The notes under the pieces were generated by a model, which had not been told where the DNA came from, did no database searches, and saw only the letters and a list, made by a program, of their open reading frames with translations. 12,488 nucleotides of DNA from Contendibacter sp031732755 (GTDB lineage Bacteria; Pseudomonadota; Gammaproteobacteria; Competibacterales; Competibacteraceae), in contig JAVMKI010000063.1 in NCBI GenBank assembly GCA_031732755.1, positions 1 through 12,488 on the forward strand, written 5' to 3'. Every line of letters starts with the position of its first letter. Position 1 is the first letter of the stretch. Below are positions 6,288 to 12,488 of the stretch, in pieces. The position numbers were made by a program, and so were the translations under genes.

Positions 6288-7328
6288 ATGACCCTCGACG
6301 AACTGTTGACCTTTTCCGTGCAGAACAAAGCTTCGGACCTGCATCTGTCGGCTGGTTTGCCGCCGATGATCCGGGTGGACGGCGACGTGCGGCGCATCAA
6401 CGTGCCGCCGCTGGAGCACAAGCAGGTGCATGGCCTGATCTACGACATCATGAACGACAAGCAGCGCAAGGACTACGACGAATTCCTGGAGTGCGACTTT
6501 TCGTTCGAGATTCCCAAGCTGGCCCGGTTCCGCGTCAACGCCTTCAATCAGAACCGGGGCGCGGCGGGTGTGTTCCGCACCATTCCCACCATCATCCAGA
6601 CGCTGGACGATCTGGGGTGCCCGGCGGTGTTTCGGGATCTCATCGATGTACCGCGCGGGCTGGTCCTGGTGACGGGACCGACCGGCTCGGGCAAGTCCAC
6701 CACTCTGGCGGCGATGATCGACCACATCAACAAGAACGAATACGGCCATATTCTAACCATCGAGGACCCGATTGAATTCGTTCACCAGAGTCAGCGCTGT
6801 CTGGTCAATCAGCGCGAGGTGCATCGCGACACGCTCGGGTTCAACGAGGCGCTGCGTTCGGCGCTGCGTGAAGACCCGGACATCATTCTGGTGGGCGAAA
6901 TGCGCGATCAGGAAACCATCCGGTTGGCGCTGACCGCCTCCGAAACGGGCCACTTGGTGTTCGGTACGTTGCACACCAGTTCCGCGCCCAAGACCATCGA
7001 CCGCATCATCGACGTGTTCCCGGCCGGCGAAAAACCGATGGTGCGCTCGATGTTGTCCGAGTCGCTGCGCGCGGTGATCTCGCAGGCGCTGTTGAAGAAG
7101 AAGGGTGGCGGTCGGATGGCGGTGCACGAGATCATGGTCGGCATCCCCGCCATTCGCAACCTGATCCGCGAGGACAAGGTGGCGCAGATGTATTCCTCCA
7201 TTCAGACCGGCTCGGCCTATGGGATGCAGACGCTCGACCAGGCGTTGCTGGACGTGATCAAGAAGGGGCTGGTCAACCGCGAGGAAGCCGTTGCCTACGC
7301 TCAGAACAAGGCGTCGTTCAAGGTATAG
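6288..7328 (+). CDS. pilT: Type IV pilus retraction ATPase PilT
   Basis: PilT is the hexameric cytoplasmic ATPase that depolymerises type IV pili, driving twitching motility and DNA uptake. The 346-residue protein has the N-terminal PAS-like region (SDLHLSAGLPPMIRVDG, 16-32), the Walker A motif GPTGSGKST (130-138, K136), the Asp box around LTIEDPIEF, the Walker B region DIILVGEMR (198-206, E204), the His box GHLVFGTLHT (221-230) and the retraction-specific AIRNLIRE (288-295). Length and motifs fit PilT rather than PilU or PilB. The start at 6288 has GGGAG 8 nt upstream; an earlier in-frame TTG at 6219 lacks family support. It is the only plus-strand gene between two minus-strand blocks. pilU, which often follows pilT, is absent here: pyrC' comes next in the opposite direction. 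Confidence 0.97.
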   Translation: MTLDELLTFSVQNKASDLHLSAGLPPMIRVDGDVRRINVPPLEHKQVHGLIYDIMNDKQRKDYDEFLECDFSFEIPKLARFRVNAFNQNRGAAGVFRTIPTIIQTLDDLGCPAVFRDLIDVPRGLVLVTGPTGSGKSTTLAAMIDHINKNEYGHILTIEDPIEFVHQSQRCLVNQREVHRDTLGFNEALRSALREDPDIILVGEMRDQETIRLALTASETGHLVFGTLHTSSAPKTIDRIIDVFPAGEKPMVRSMLSESLRAVISQALLKKKGGGRMAVHEIMVGIPAIRNLIREDKVAQMYSSIQTGSAYGMQTLDQALLDVIKKGLVNREEAVAYAQNKASFKV

Positions 7329-7333
7329 TGAGC

Positions 7334-7359
7334 GACCCGGCCGCGCCGTCGGCGGGGTC
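7334..7359. terminator. GC-rich hairpin between convergent pilT and pyrC', possible bidirectional terminator
   Basis: GACCC (7334-7338) pairs with GGGTC (7355-7359); after one G-G mismatch, GCCG-type pairing continues (7340-7343 with 7350-7353), leaving a six-base loop. The hairpin sits 5 bases after the pilT stop and 15 bases beyond the pyrC' stop. It lacks a T-tract on either strand, so factor-independent termination is doubtful. Confidence 0.35.
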
Positions 7360-7374
7360 TGGCCACGTGGCGAT

Positions 7375-8646
7375 CTACCCGCAAGCCGCGTGCACGATCT
7401 GTCCTTCGAGCAGGGTATGCGTCACCCGCCCCGGCAGTTCCCAGCCGATGAACGGACTATTCTGACCACGACTGCGCAAGGTGGTGGCCAGCCAGTCGGC
7501 GTCCGGATCGAACACGCACACGTCAGCCGGCGCGCCAATGCCAAGATGGCCGTGGTCCAACCCCAGCACGCGCGCTGGCCCCGCCGTAAGCCGCTCGATC
7601 AGCGCCGGCAGCGGCAAGTCGCCGTCCCGGACCAGCCGCAGACTGAGCGCCAGCAGGGTATCCAGCCCGGAGATACCAGATTCGGTATCGCCGAATGGCG
7701 CCTGCTTCGCGTCCGGTTCGTGCGGTTGATGGTCGGAGCAGAGTGCGATGAGCGCGCCGCTGGCCAGGCCGGACCGGAGCGCGTCCCGGTCGCGCAATCC
7801 CCGTAGCGGGGGCCGAACGTGACAGCGACTGTCGAAACCGACCAAATCGTTTTCGGTCAGGTGCAGGTGATGCACGGCGACATCGGCGGTGACCGGCAGT
7901 CCTTCGGCTCGGGCGCGCGCCACCAGTTCCACGGAACGCGCGCAGGACAGCCGGCCAAAATGCACCCGCACGCCGATATCGCGGATCAACTCCAGGTCGC
8001 GGGCGATGACGCCGGTTTCCGCCGCCGCCGGAATGCCGGACAGGCCGAGCCGGGTGGCGACCGGACCTTCGTGCGCCAAGCCGGAACTCAATTCGGGGTC
8101 GAGCGGGGTCAGAAACACGGTCAGGCCGAAAGTGGCGGCGTATTCCAGCGCCCGCCGCAGGACGCGGGCGTTGGCGACCGGGCGGCCGCCGTCGCTGACG
8201 CCGACGCAACCGGCCTCCTGGAGCGCGGCCATTTCCGCCAGTCGCTCGCCGCGCAGCCGATGGGTGAGCGCGCCCAGCGCCAGCACCCGAGCGTAGCCGG
8301 CCGCCTCGGCGCGGCGCCGGATCAGTTCCACCACCGCTGGCTCGTCGATCACCGGATCGGTGTCGGGCGGGCAAATCAGAGTGGTGATTCCGCTGGCGGC
8401 GGCGGCGCGGGTTTCGCTGGCGATGGTGGCCTTGTGCTCCAGCCCCGGTTCGCGCGGGCGGGCGCAGAGATCGATCAGGCCGGGACAGACGACGCGGCCT
8501 CGGGCATCGATGACCTGTTCGGCCTTGAACCCCGCCGGCGGCTGGCCCAGGCCGGCGATGCGTCCCACGGCGACGTATAGATCGGTGACGGCGTCGAATT
8601 GGTGGGCCGGGTCAATGACGCGGCCGCCCTGAATCAGGATATGCAT
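7375..8646 (-). CDS. pyrC': Inactive dihydroorotase homologue PyrC' (partner of aspartate transcarbamoylase)
   Basis: A 423-residue amidohydrolase of the dihydroorotase family that lacks the catalytic metal site. The DxHxHxR motif of active type I enzymes reads D59-L-C61-A-R63-P-R65 here, so both zinc histidines are gone. The later ligand histidines are also missing: FLTPLDPEL at 178-186 where a His is expected, and GRLSCA at 231-236 in place of a HVST-type motif. The fold is otherwise kept (ICPPDTDP, SDGG 151-154, SDHQPH 304-309, GLDTLLALSL). In Pseudomonas such a protein (PyrC'/PyrX) is a structural partner needed for the dodecameric class A aspartate transcarbamoylase. Its start overlaps the pyrB stop by one base (TGATG), in line with stoichiometric expression. 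A separate active dihydroorotase should be encoded elsewhere. Confidence 0.9.
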   Translation of the reverse strand: MHILIQGGRVIDPAHQFDAVTDLYVAVGRIAGLGQPPAGFKAEQVIDARGRVVCPGLIDLCARPREPGLEHKATIASETRAAAASGITTLICPPDTDPVIDEPAVVELIRRRAEAAGYARVLALGALTHRLRGERLAEMAALQEAGCVGVSDGGRPVANARVLRRALEYAATFGLTVFLTPLDPELSSGLAHEGPVATRLGLSGIPAAAETGVIARDLELIRDIGVRVHFGRLSCARSVELVARARAEGLPVTADVAVHHLHLTENDLVGFDSRCHVRPPLRGLRDRDALRSGLASGALIALCSDHQPHEPDAKQAPFGDTESGISGLDTLLALSLRLVRDGDLPLPALIERLTAGPARVLGLDHGHLGIGAPADVCVFDPDADWLATTLRSRGQNSPFIGWELPGRVTHTLLEGQIVHAACG

Positions 8647-9626
8647 CAGGCGGTCTCCCCAGCGGGCCGGGCGTGGTTGCCCAGGGTGATGGACATGACC
8701 GCCATGCGCACCGCAATGCCGTTGGTCACCTGTTCCAGGATCACCGAGCGTGGTCCGTCGGCGACTCGCGAGTCGATTTCCACGCCGCGGTTGATCGGGC
8801 CGGGGTGCATGACGAGGACATCCGGCTTGGCCAGCGCCAACCGCTCCTCGGTCAGACCGTAACAGTGGAAGAATTCCTGTTCGCTGGGTAAGAGCGCCCC
8901 TTCCATCCGCTCCTTTTGCAAGCGCAGCATGACGATGACATCCACGTCGCGCAGGCCGTCGCGCGGGCGATGGAATACGCGCACGCCGAGATTTTCCACC
9001 TGGACCGGTAACAACGTGCGGGGCGCGATCACTCGGATTTCACCAGCGCCGAGGATATTGAGGGCATGGATCAGCGAGCGGGCCACCCGCGAGTGCAGGA
9101 TGTCGCCGACGATGGCGACTTGCAGATTGGCGAAATCCGGCTTGTGGCGGCGGATGGTGAACACGTCCAGCATCGCCTGAGTCGGGTGGGCGTGGCGACC
9201 GTCGCCCGCGTTGAGCACGGCGATGTGCGGTTTGACATGGCGGGCGATGAACTCCGCCGCGCCGCTTTGTTCGTGGCGCACCACGAACATGTCGCATTGC
9301 ATGGCTTCGATGTTGCGCAGGGTATCGAGCAGGCTCTCGCCCTTGACCGCCGACGACGTGGCGATGTTCAGGGTCAGCACGTCGGCCGATAGCCGCTTGG
9401 CCGCCAGTTCGAAGGTGGTGCGGGTGCGGGTGCTGGCCTCGAAGAACAGGTTGACCACGGTCTTGCCGTGCAGGGTGGGCAGTTTCTTGACCCGGCGTTC
9501 GGCCACGCCGTGTAAGGATTCGGCGGTGTCGAGAATGTCGATCAGGTGATCGCGGGTTAACCCTTCGATGGTCAGGAAATGCAACAGGCGGCCTCGCCGG
9601 TCCAGTTGGAAATGGGTAGCGCTCAT
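8646..9626 (-). CDS. pyrB: Aspartate carbamoyltransferase catalytic subunit PyrB
   Basis: PyrB joins carbamoyl phosphate and L-aspartate to N-carbamoyl-aspartate, the committed step of pyrimidine synthesis. The 326-residue protein shows the carbamoyl-phosphate loop STRTRT (65-70), SSAVKGES (91-98) with the lysine contributed across subunits, HAHPTQ (145-150) and the aspartate-binding region HPGPINRGVEI (274-284). The N-terminal extension before HFLTIEGL (16-23) and direct coupling to pyrC' fit class A bacterial enzymes, where PyrB3 trimers assemble with the DHOase-like subunit. AAAGG about 6 nt upstream supports the start. It lies 16 nt after pyrR. Confidence 0.97.
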   Translation of the reverse strand: MSATHFQLDRRGRLLHFLTIEGLTRDHLIDILDTAESLHGVAERRVKKLPTLHGKTVVNLFFEASTRTRTTFELAAKRLSADVLTLNIATSSAVKGESLLDTLRNIEAMQCDMFVVRHEQSGAAEFIARHVKPHIAVLNAGDGRHAHPTQAMLDVFTIRRHKPDFANLQVAIVGDILHSRVARSLIHALNILGAGEIRVIAPRTLLPVQVENLGVRVFHRPRDGLRDVDVIVMLRLQKERMEGALLPSEQEFFHCYGLTEERLALAKPDVLVMHPGPINRGVEIDSRVADGPRSVILEQVTNGIAVRMAVMSITLGNHARPAGETA

Positions 9627-9642
9627 CGGTAGCCTTTCGCCT

Positions 9643-10140
9643 TTAGCCGGTTTGCTGAATCACCAGTCGCAGGAGTTCGGGACCGGTCAGTTGCACCTGC
9701 TGATCCACGGGCAGATTCAGCCGGGCGCCGACCACATGGGCTTCAATCGGTAATTCACGGCCGCCGCGGTCCACCAGCACCGCCAGCAGCACCGAGGCGG
9801 GGCGGCCGTAGTCGAACAGTCCGTTCAGCGCGGCGCGCACGGTGCGGCCGGTGTTGAGCACATCGTCCACCAGCACCAGATGGCGACCCTCGACATCGAA
9901 CGGCAATTCCGAGGGCCGAACTTGCCGGTGAACGCCGATGCGGCTGAAGTCGTCGCGATAAAAGGATACATCCAGGTGGCCAAGCGGGGCGGTGATGCCG
10001 AGCGATTGGCGCAGCCGCTCGGCGATCCAGACGCCGCCGGTATAAATGCCCACCAGCACCGGTTCGGCAATGTCGCGCGCGGCCAGCAATTCACGCAGTT
10101 GGTCCGCCATGGCTTCGATCAGGGGTTCGGCATCGCGCAT
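9643..10140 (-). CDS. pyrR: Bifunctional pyrimidine operon regulator / uracil phosphoribosyltransferase PyrR
   Basis: This is a PRTase-fold protein (165 residues). PyrR family members bind pyr mRNA in response to UMP and may have uracil phosphoribosyltransferase activity. The PRPP-binding loop LVLVDDVLNTGRT (88-100) is canonical, and GIYTGGVWIAERL (31-43) and DVSFYRDDFSRIG (57-69) match PyrR. The C-terminus VQLTGPELLRLV fits too. Its ATG overlaps the ruvX stop by one base (TGATG), so no leader lies directly in front of it. I see no antiterminator/terminator pair or PyrR-binding loop in the 16 nt before pyrB. How it regulates this operon is therefore not apparent. Confidence 0.95.
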   Translation of the reverse strand: MRDAEPLIEAMADQLRELLAARDIAEPVLVGIYTGGVWIAERLRQSLGITAPLGHLDVSFYRDDFSRIGVHRQVRPSELPFDVEGRHLVLVDDVLNTGRTVRAALNGLFDYGRPASVLLAVLVDRGGRELPIEAHVVGARLNLPVDQQVQLTGPELLRLVIQQTG

Positions 10141-10616
10141 CAGGCAAGGCTCCGTAGGTCATTGAACCAGCTTTCCAGGATGATCGCCGCCGCTTGAGCG
10201 TCCAGCACGGCGTCCTTGCCCGGACGCCGACCAGCCGCCGCGAACTCGCGTTGTTCGGCTTCCCAGGAGGACAGCCGTTCGTCAATCGTCGCCACCGGCA
10301 GATGAAAACGGCCGTGCAACTGACGACTGAAGCGCAGCGCGGCGGTGGTCATGGCGCTGTCGGTGTCATCGGCGTGGCGCGGCACGCCGACCACCAGCCA
10401 GTCTGGCCGCCATTCGGCGATCAGCCGGGCGATGGCGTCCCAGTCGGGGCGCTGCTGGCGGGTGAGCAGGGTGCGCAGCGGGCGGGCCGCCCCGGTGACG
10501 GCCTCGCCGACCGCGACGCCGATGCGGGCACGGCCAAAGTCGAAGCCCAGCGCGACTCGGCAGGCGGCGGGAGACGGAGCCGTGACCGGCGGGGTACGGT
10601 CAGGCGTGGCCGGCAT
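10140..10616 (-). CDS. ruvX: Holliday junction resolvase-like RuvX/YqgF, pre-16S rRNA nuclease
   Basis: An RNase H-fold nuclease of the YqgF family (158 residues), needed for maturation of the 16S rRNA 5' end and once annotated as a putative Holliday junction resolvase. The expected acidic residues are present: D26 in ALGFDFGRARIGVAVG, E114 in TIDERLSSWEAE, and D139 in KDAVLDAQAAAIILE. VVGVPRHADDTDS (75-87) corresponds to the VGLP(L)xxDG segment. The ATG at 10616 overlaps the end of yqgE by 17 bases. An upstream in-frame ATG at 10787 would add 57 residues translated out of frame across yqgE, so I rejected it. pyrR starts at its stop codon. Confidence 0.94.
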   Translation of the reverse strand: MPATPDRTPPVTAPSPAACRVALGFDFGRARIGVAVGEAVTGAARPLRTLLTRQQRPDWDAIARLIAEWRPDWLVVGVPRHADDTDSAMTTAALRFSRQLHGRFHLPVATIDERLSSWEAEQREFAAAGRRPGKDAVLDAQAAAIILESWFNDLRSLA

Positions 10617-11163
10617 CAGTGGACAGCAGGTTAAGATCGATGCCCAGCAGAGCGGCGGCGGCCAGCCAGCGTTGTCCACTGGGCGCGCGGAACAGAATGT
10701 CGGAATCGGCGGGGCTGGACAACCAGGCGTTTTCCACCAGTTCGCGTTCCAGTTGGCCAGGTCCCCAGCCGACGTAACCCAGCGCAACCAGCAGGTGGGT
10801 GGGACCTTGGCCGTCCGCCACGGCTTGCAGGATGTCGCGCGAGGTGGTGATGCCGATGTGATCGGTGACGTACAGGGTGGCGCTCCAATGGCCGACGGGG
10901 CTATGTAGGACGAAACCCTGCTCAGGTTTCACCGGTCCCCCGGAGTAGACCGGCGTCTTCGTCAGATCGGAGCGGTCGGTGGTGATCTTGAGATGGTCCA
11001 GCAATTGTTCGAGCGAGAGGTCGAGCGGCCGGTTGATCACCAGTCCCAACGCGCCGTTGGCGTTGTGTTCGCCGAGATAGATCACCGTCTGGAAAAAATT
11101 GGGATCGGCCAGCGCGGGCATGGCGATCAGGAACTGGTTGGTCAGATAGGTGGATTCAGTCAT
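10600..11163 (-). CDS. yqgE: YqgE/AlgH family protein
   Basis: A conserved protein of 187 residues in the UPF0301 (YqgE/AlgH) family. AlgH was named from alginate regulation in Pseudomonas, but the molecular role is unclear. Signatures: YLTNQFLIAMPALADPNFFQTVIYL at the N-terminus, GALGLVINRP (about 40-49), VYSGGPVKPEQGFVLH (about 74-89), ALGYVGWGPGQLERELVENAW (about 127-147) and the C-terminal RWLAAAALLGIDL. The length equals E. coli YqgE. An ATG two codons earlier (11169) is possible; neither start has a clear Shine-Dalgarno sequence, and the pdxA stop lies 11-17 nt upstream, so translation may be coupled to pdxA. yqgE-ruvX is a widely conserved gene pair. Confidence 0.94.
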   Translation of the reverse strand: MTESTYLTNQFLIAMPALADPNFFQTVIYLGEHNANGALGLVINRPLDLSLEQLLDHLKITTDRSDLTKTPVYSGGPVKPEQGFVLHSPVGHWSATLYVTDHIGITTSRDILQAVADGQGPTHLLVALGYVGWGPGQLERELVENAWLSSPADSDILFRAPSGQRWLAAAALLGIDLNLLSTDAGHA

Positions 11164-11180
11164 GACCATAGTATCGGAAT

Positions 11181-12209
11181 TCACTCTGGCCTTGACAAGT
11201 TGCCCAGTCCGTCCGGTCGATAGCGGGGCGCGTAGATCGCCGCCAGCCGGATGGCTTCCTCCAGGCTCAGCGCGCTGGCCGCGCCCGTGCCGGCCAGGTC
11301 GAACGCGGTGCCATGATCCACCGAAGTACGGAGAAAGGGCAGACCGAGGGTGATGGCGATGGTGCGCTGAAAATCCACCATCTTGGTCGCGATGTGGCCC
11401 TGGTCGTGGTACAGGGACAACACGGCGTCGAACGCGCCGTGCAAGGCCAGATGGAACACCGAGTCGGCGGCGATGGGGCCGGCGACGTGGATACCCAGGG
11501 CGCGGGCGTCGGCGATGGCGGGCTCCAGTTCCCGGGTTTCCTCGTCGCCGAACAGGCCGTGTTCGCCACCGTGCGGGTTGAGGCCCGCCACCGCCAGGCG
11601 CGGTCGCGGAAAGCCCAGGGTTTCCAGCGCCTGGGCGCAACGTTGCAGATAATCCAGCACCCGTCGCCGGGTAACCAGTTGAACGGCGTTCGCCAACGAG
11701 ACGTGGCGGCTGAGAAAAAACACCTTCAGATCGGACACCTGGAACAGCGTGAGTGGATCGTGAGTTTCGGTCAGCCGGCCGAGCAGTTCGGTATGGCCGA
11801 TGTCGTGAACGCCAGCGGCCTTGAAGGCTTCCTTGTTGATCGGCGTGGTGGCCAGCGCGTCCACCTGGCCGGTCTGGCACAACGCCACGGCGCGTTCGAT
11901 GAATTCGTAGGCGGCGCGGCCCGCCGCCGCCTGGACTTGACCGAACGCGATCCGCTCGGCGTCCACGTTGGCCAGATCCACCAGGTCGATGACGCCGGGC
12001 TGGTACTGACCTTGGGCGGGATCGGTCACGATCCGCAACGCCAAATCCAGGCCGGTGATCCGCAAAGCGCGGCGCAAGGCGCCAACCTCGCCGATGACCA
12101 GCGGTTGCGCGGTCTGGTAAACGACCGGATTGGCCAGCGCCTTGACCACGATCTCCGGGCCGACGCCGGCGATGTCGCCCAGGGGAATGCCGATGATGGG
12201 GCGTTGCAT
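11181..12209 (-). CDS. pdxA: PdxA-family dehydrogenase (4-hydroxythreonine-4-phosphate dehydrogenase or PdxA2-type)
   Basis: An NAD(P)-dependent, divalent-metal dehydrogenase of the PdxA family (342 residues). Classical PdxA oxidises 4-phosphohydroxy-L-threonine in the DXP-dependent PLP pathway. PdxA2 members act on 4-phospho-threonate or erythronate in sugar-acid catabolism. The three metal histidines are in place: H139 (GHTELLG), H213 (LNPHGGEHG) and H268 (YHDQGH), and TSVDHGTAFDLAGTGAAS (295-312) is conserved. The N-terminus PIIGIPLGDIAGVGPEIVVKAL, with PLVIG at 36-40, and the segment after YHDQGHIA look to me more PdxA2-like than like E. coli PdxA. The first motif has Ile where Pro is usual (GDPAG). 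GGAGG 8 nt before the ATG is a strong ribosome-binding site. It heads the minus-strand operon and is divergent from pdxS. Confidence 0.88.
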   Translation of the reverse strand: MQRPIIGIPLGDIAGVGPEIVVKALANPVVYQTAQPLVIGEVGALRRALRITGLDLALRIVTDPAQGQYQPGVIDLVDLANVDAERIAFGQVQAAAGRAAYEFIERAVALCQTGQVDALATTPINKEAFKAAGVHDIGHTELLGRLTETHDPLTLFQVSDLKVFFLSRHVSLANAVQLVTRRRVLDYLQRCAQALETLGFPRPRLAVAGLNPHGGEHGLFGDEETRELEPAIADARALGIHVAGPIAADSVFHLALHGAFDAVLSLYHDQGHIATKMVDFQRTIAITLGLPFLRTSVDHGTAFDLAGTGAASALSLEEAIRLAAIYAPRYRPDGLGNLSRPE

Positions 12210-12309
12210 GACGGTTGCCTCCGCGAGGCGCCGGCGGCGCTCAAAACGATGGATGGAATTCCGCGCGCGGATCAGCGGTCACAGGAGGTGCGGCGCTGAA
12301 CCGCGACGG

Positions 12310-12318
12310 TGATATACT
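12310..12318 (+). promoter_or_regulatory. Candidate extended -10 promoter for pdxS
   Basis: TGATATACT fits the extended -10 pattern TGnTATAAT with one mismatch, on the plus strand in the 178-base (to 12387) gap between pdxA and pdxS. No TTGACA-like -35 is present at the right distance, which extended -10 promoters tolerate. The start of transcription would be near 12325, giving a leader of about 75 nt. The rest of the gap holds no ORF with coding character. A pdxA promoter on the other strand is likely in the same AT-rich patch but I could not define it. Confidence 0.4.
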
Positions 12319-12346
12319 TCATTGTTCTCGTAAATGGGTGAGTCCG

Positions 12347-12361
12347 GGCAGCGCGTCTGCC
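12347..12361 (+). other. Small hairpin in the pdxS leader
   Basis: GGCAG (12347-12351) pairs with CTGCC (12357-12361) around the five-base loop CGCGT, between the candidate promoter and the pdxS start. It has no T-tract, and I know of no PLP riboswitch class that it would match. It may be a chance structure in GC-rich DNA. Confidence 0.25.
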
Positions 12362-12399
12362 GCGACTGTCCTTTCGTCATCATGTTAATGAGTACCAGC

Positions 12400-12488
12400 A
12401 TGGCAGAGAATCGTTATCTTTTGAATGCGCAACTGGCGCAGATGCTCAAGGGCGGCGTCATCATGGACGTGGTCAACGTGGAGCAGGC
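12400..12488 (+). CDS. pdxS: Pyridoxal 5'-phosphate synthase lyase subunit PdxS, partial (5' end)
   Basis: PdxS makes PLP directly from ribose 5-phosphate, glyceraldehyde 3-phosphate and ammonia, the latter supplied by the glutaminase PdxT (DXP-independent pathway). Only the first 29 codons are present: MAENRYLLNAQLAQMLKGGV followed by IMDVVNVEQ. The block LAQMLKGGVIMDV followed by an xEQA segment is the near-invariant PdxS start, including the aspartate of IMDV that takes part in catalysis in studied PdxS enzymes. The start at 12400 fits homologues that I recall beginning MAENRY or similar. In-frame ATGs at 12388 and 12382 would add MSTS or MLMSTS, and none of the three has a clear Shine-Dalgarno sequence. 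pdxT, often the next gene, would lie beyond the right edge. Confidence 0.87.
   Translation, partial: MAENRYLLNAQLAQMLKGGVIMDVVNVEQ

Noticed and set aside
7819..8580. A 253-codon plus-strand frame opposite pyrC'
   Set aside because: Composition is typical of antisense translation of a GC-rich gene; no motif or start signal.
10600..11880. Upstream extension of yqgE across pdxA
   Set aside because: The first 240 or so residues are out-of-frame translation of pdxA; family homology begins only at the ATG at 11163/11169.
11313..12299. Long plus-strand frame opposite pdxA
   Set aside because: No recognisable domain, and pdxA on the other strand has complete metal-binding and substrate motifs and a strong ribosome-binding site.
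12282..12337. Perfect-looking Shine-Dalgarno AGGAGGTG in the pdxA/pdxS gap, with a nearby GTG mini-frame (GTG at 12309, about 10 codons)
   Set aside because: The GTG is about 20 bases from the AGGAGG, too far for initiation, and the GTG inside the motif stops after three codons. Probably chance.

Overview
The window is a GC-rich, tightly packed bacterial chromosome segment that reads as gammaproteobacterial. Two blocks point there. One is the divergent pair pilT / yggS-(small secreted protein)-proC-yggT-yggU. The other is yqgE-ruvX-pyrR-pyrB-pyrC', in which the dihydroorotase homologue has lost its metal ligands. Both blocks, in this order, are recalled from Pseudomonas-type genomes (roughly the PAO1 PA0391-PA0405 region). 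I cannot name the genus; the residues look more like a deep-branching, Chromatiales- or Competibacter-like lineage than a true Pseudomonas, and that is inference only.

Layout, left to right. 1-3039 (minus strand): the M and S genes of a type I restriction-modification system. hsdS runs off the left edge and seems to be interrupted near position 56 by the end of an IS3-family (IS2-like) element. 3080-6158 (minus): yggU, yggT, proC, a small exported protein of unknown function, and yggS, with a repeat-bearing gap between proC and the small protein. 6288-7328 (plus): pilT, the type IV pilus retraction ATPase, divergent from yggS. 7375-12209 (minus): an apparent six-gene operon, pdxA-yqgE-ruvX-pyrR-pyrB-pyrC', with overlaps or gaps of 17 nt or less. 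12400 to the right edge (plus): the first 29 codons of pdxS, divergent from pdxA.

Functionally, PyrB and the catalytically dead PyrC' should form the class A aspartate transcarbamoylase complex of de novo pyrimidine synthesis, with PyrR as putative regulator. RuvX and YqgE are conserved housekeeping proteins (16S rRNA 5'-end processing, and an unknown role). ProC makes proline. YggS buffers PLP, and PdxA and PdxS are both linked to vitamin B6, so three PLP-related genes lie in this window.

The most interesting points are: (a) a PdxA-family gene divergently paired with pdxS, enzymes of two B6 routes that usually exclude each other, where the PdxA looks more like the PdxA2 subfamily; (b) an apparent tandem duplication of about 25 residues in the C-terminal domain of ProC; (c) the IS-like junction in hsdS; (d) a palindromic and direct-repeat cluster upstream of proC. 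I saw no RNA genes, CRISPR arrays or convincing new multi-gene system.
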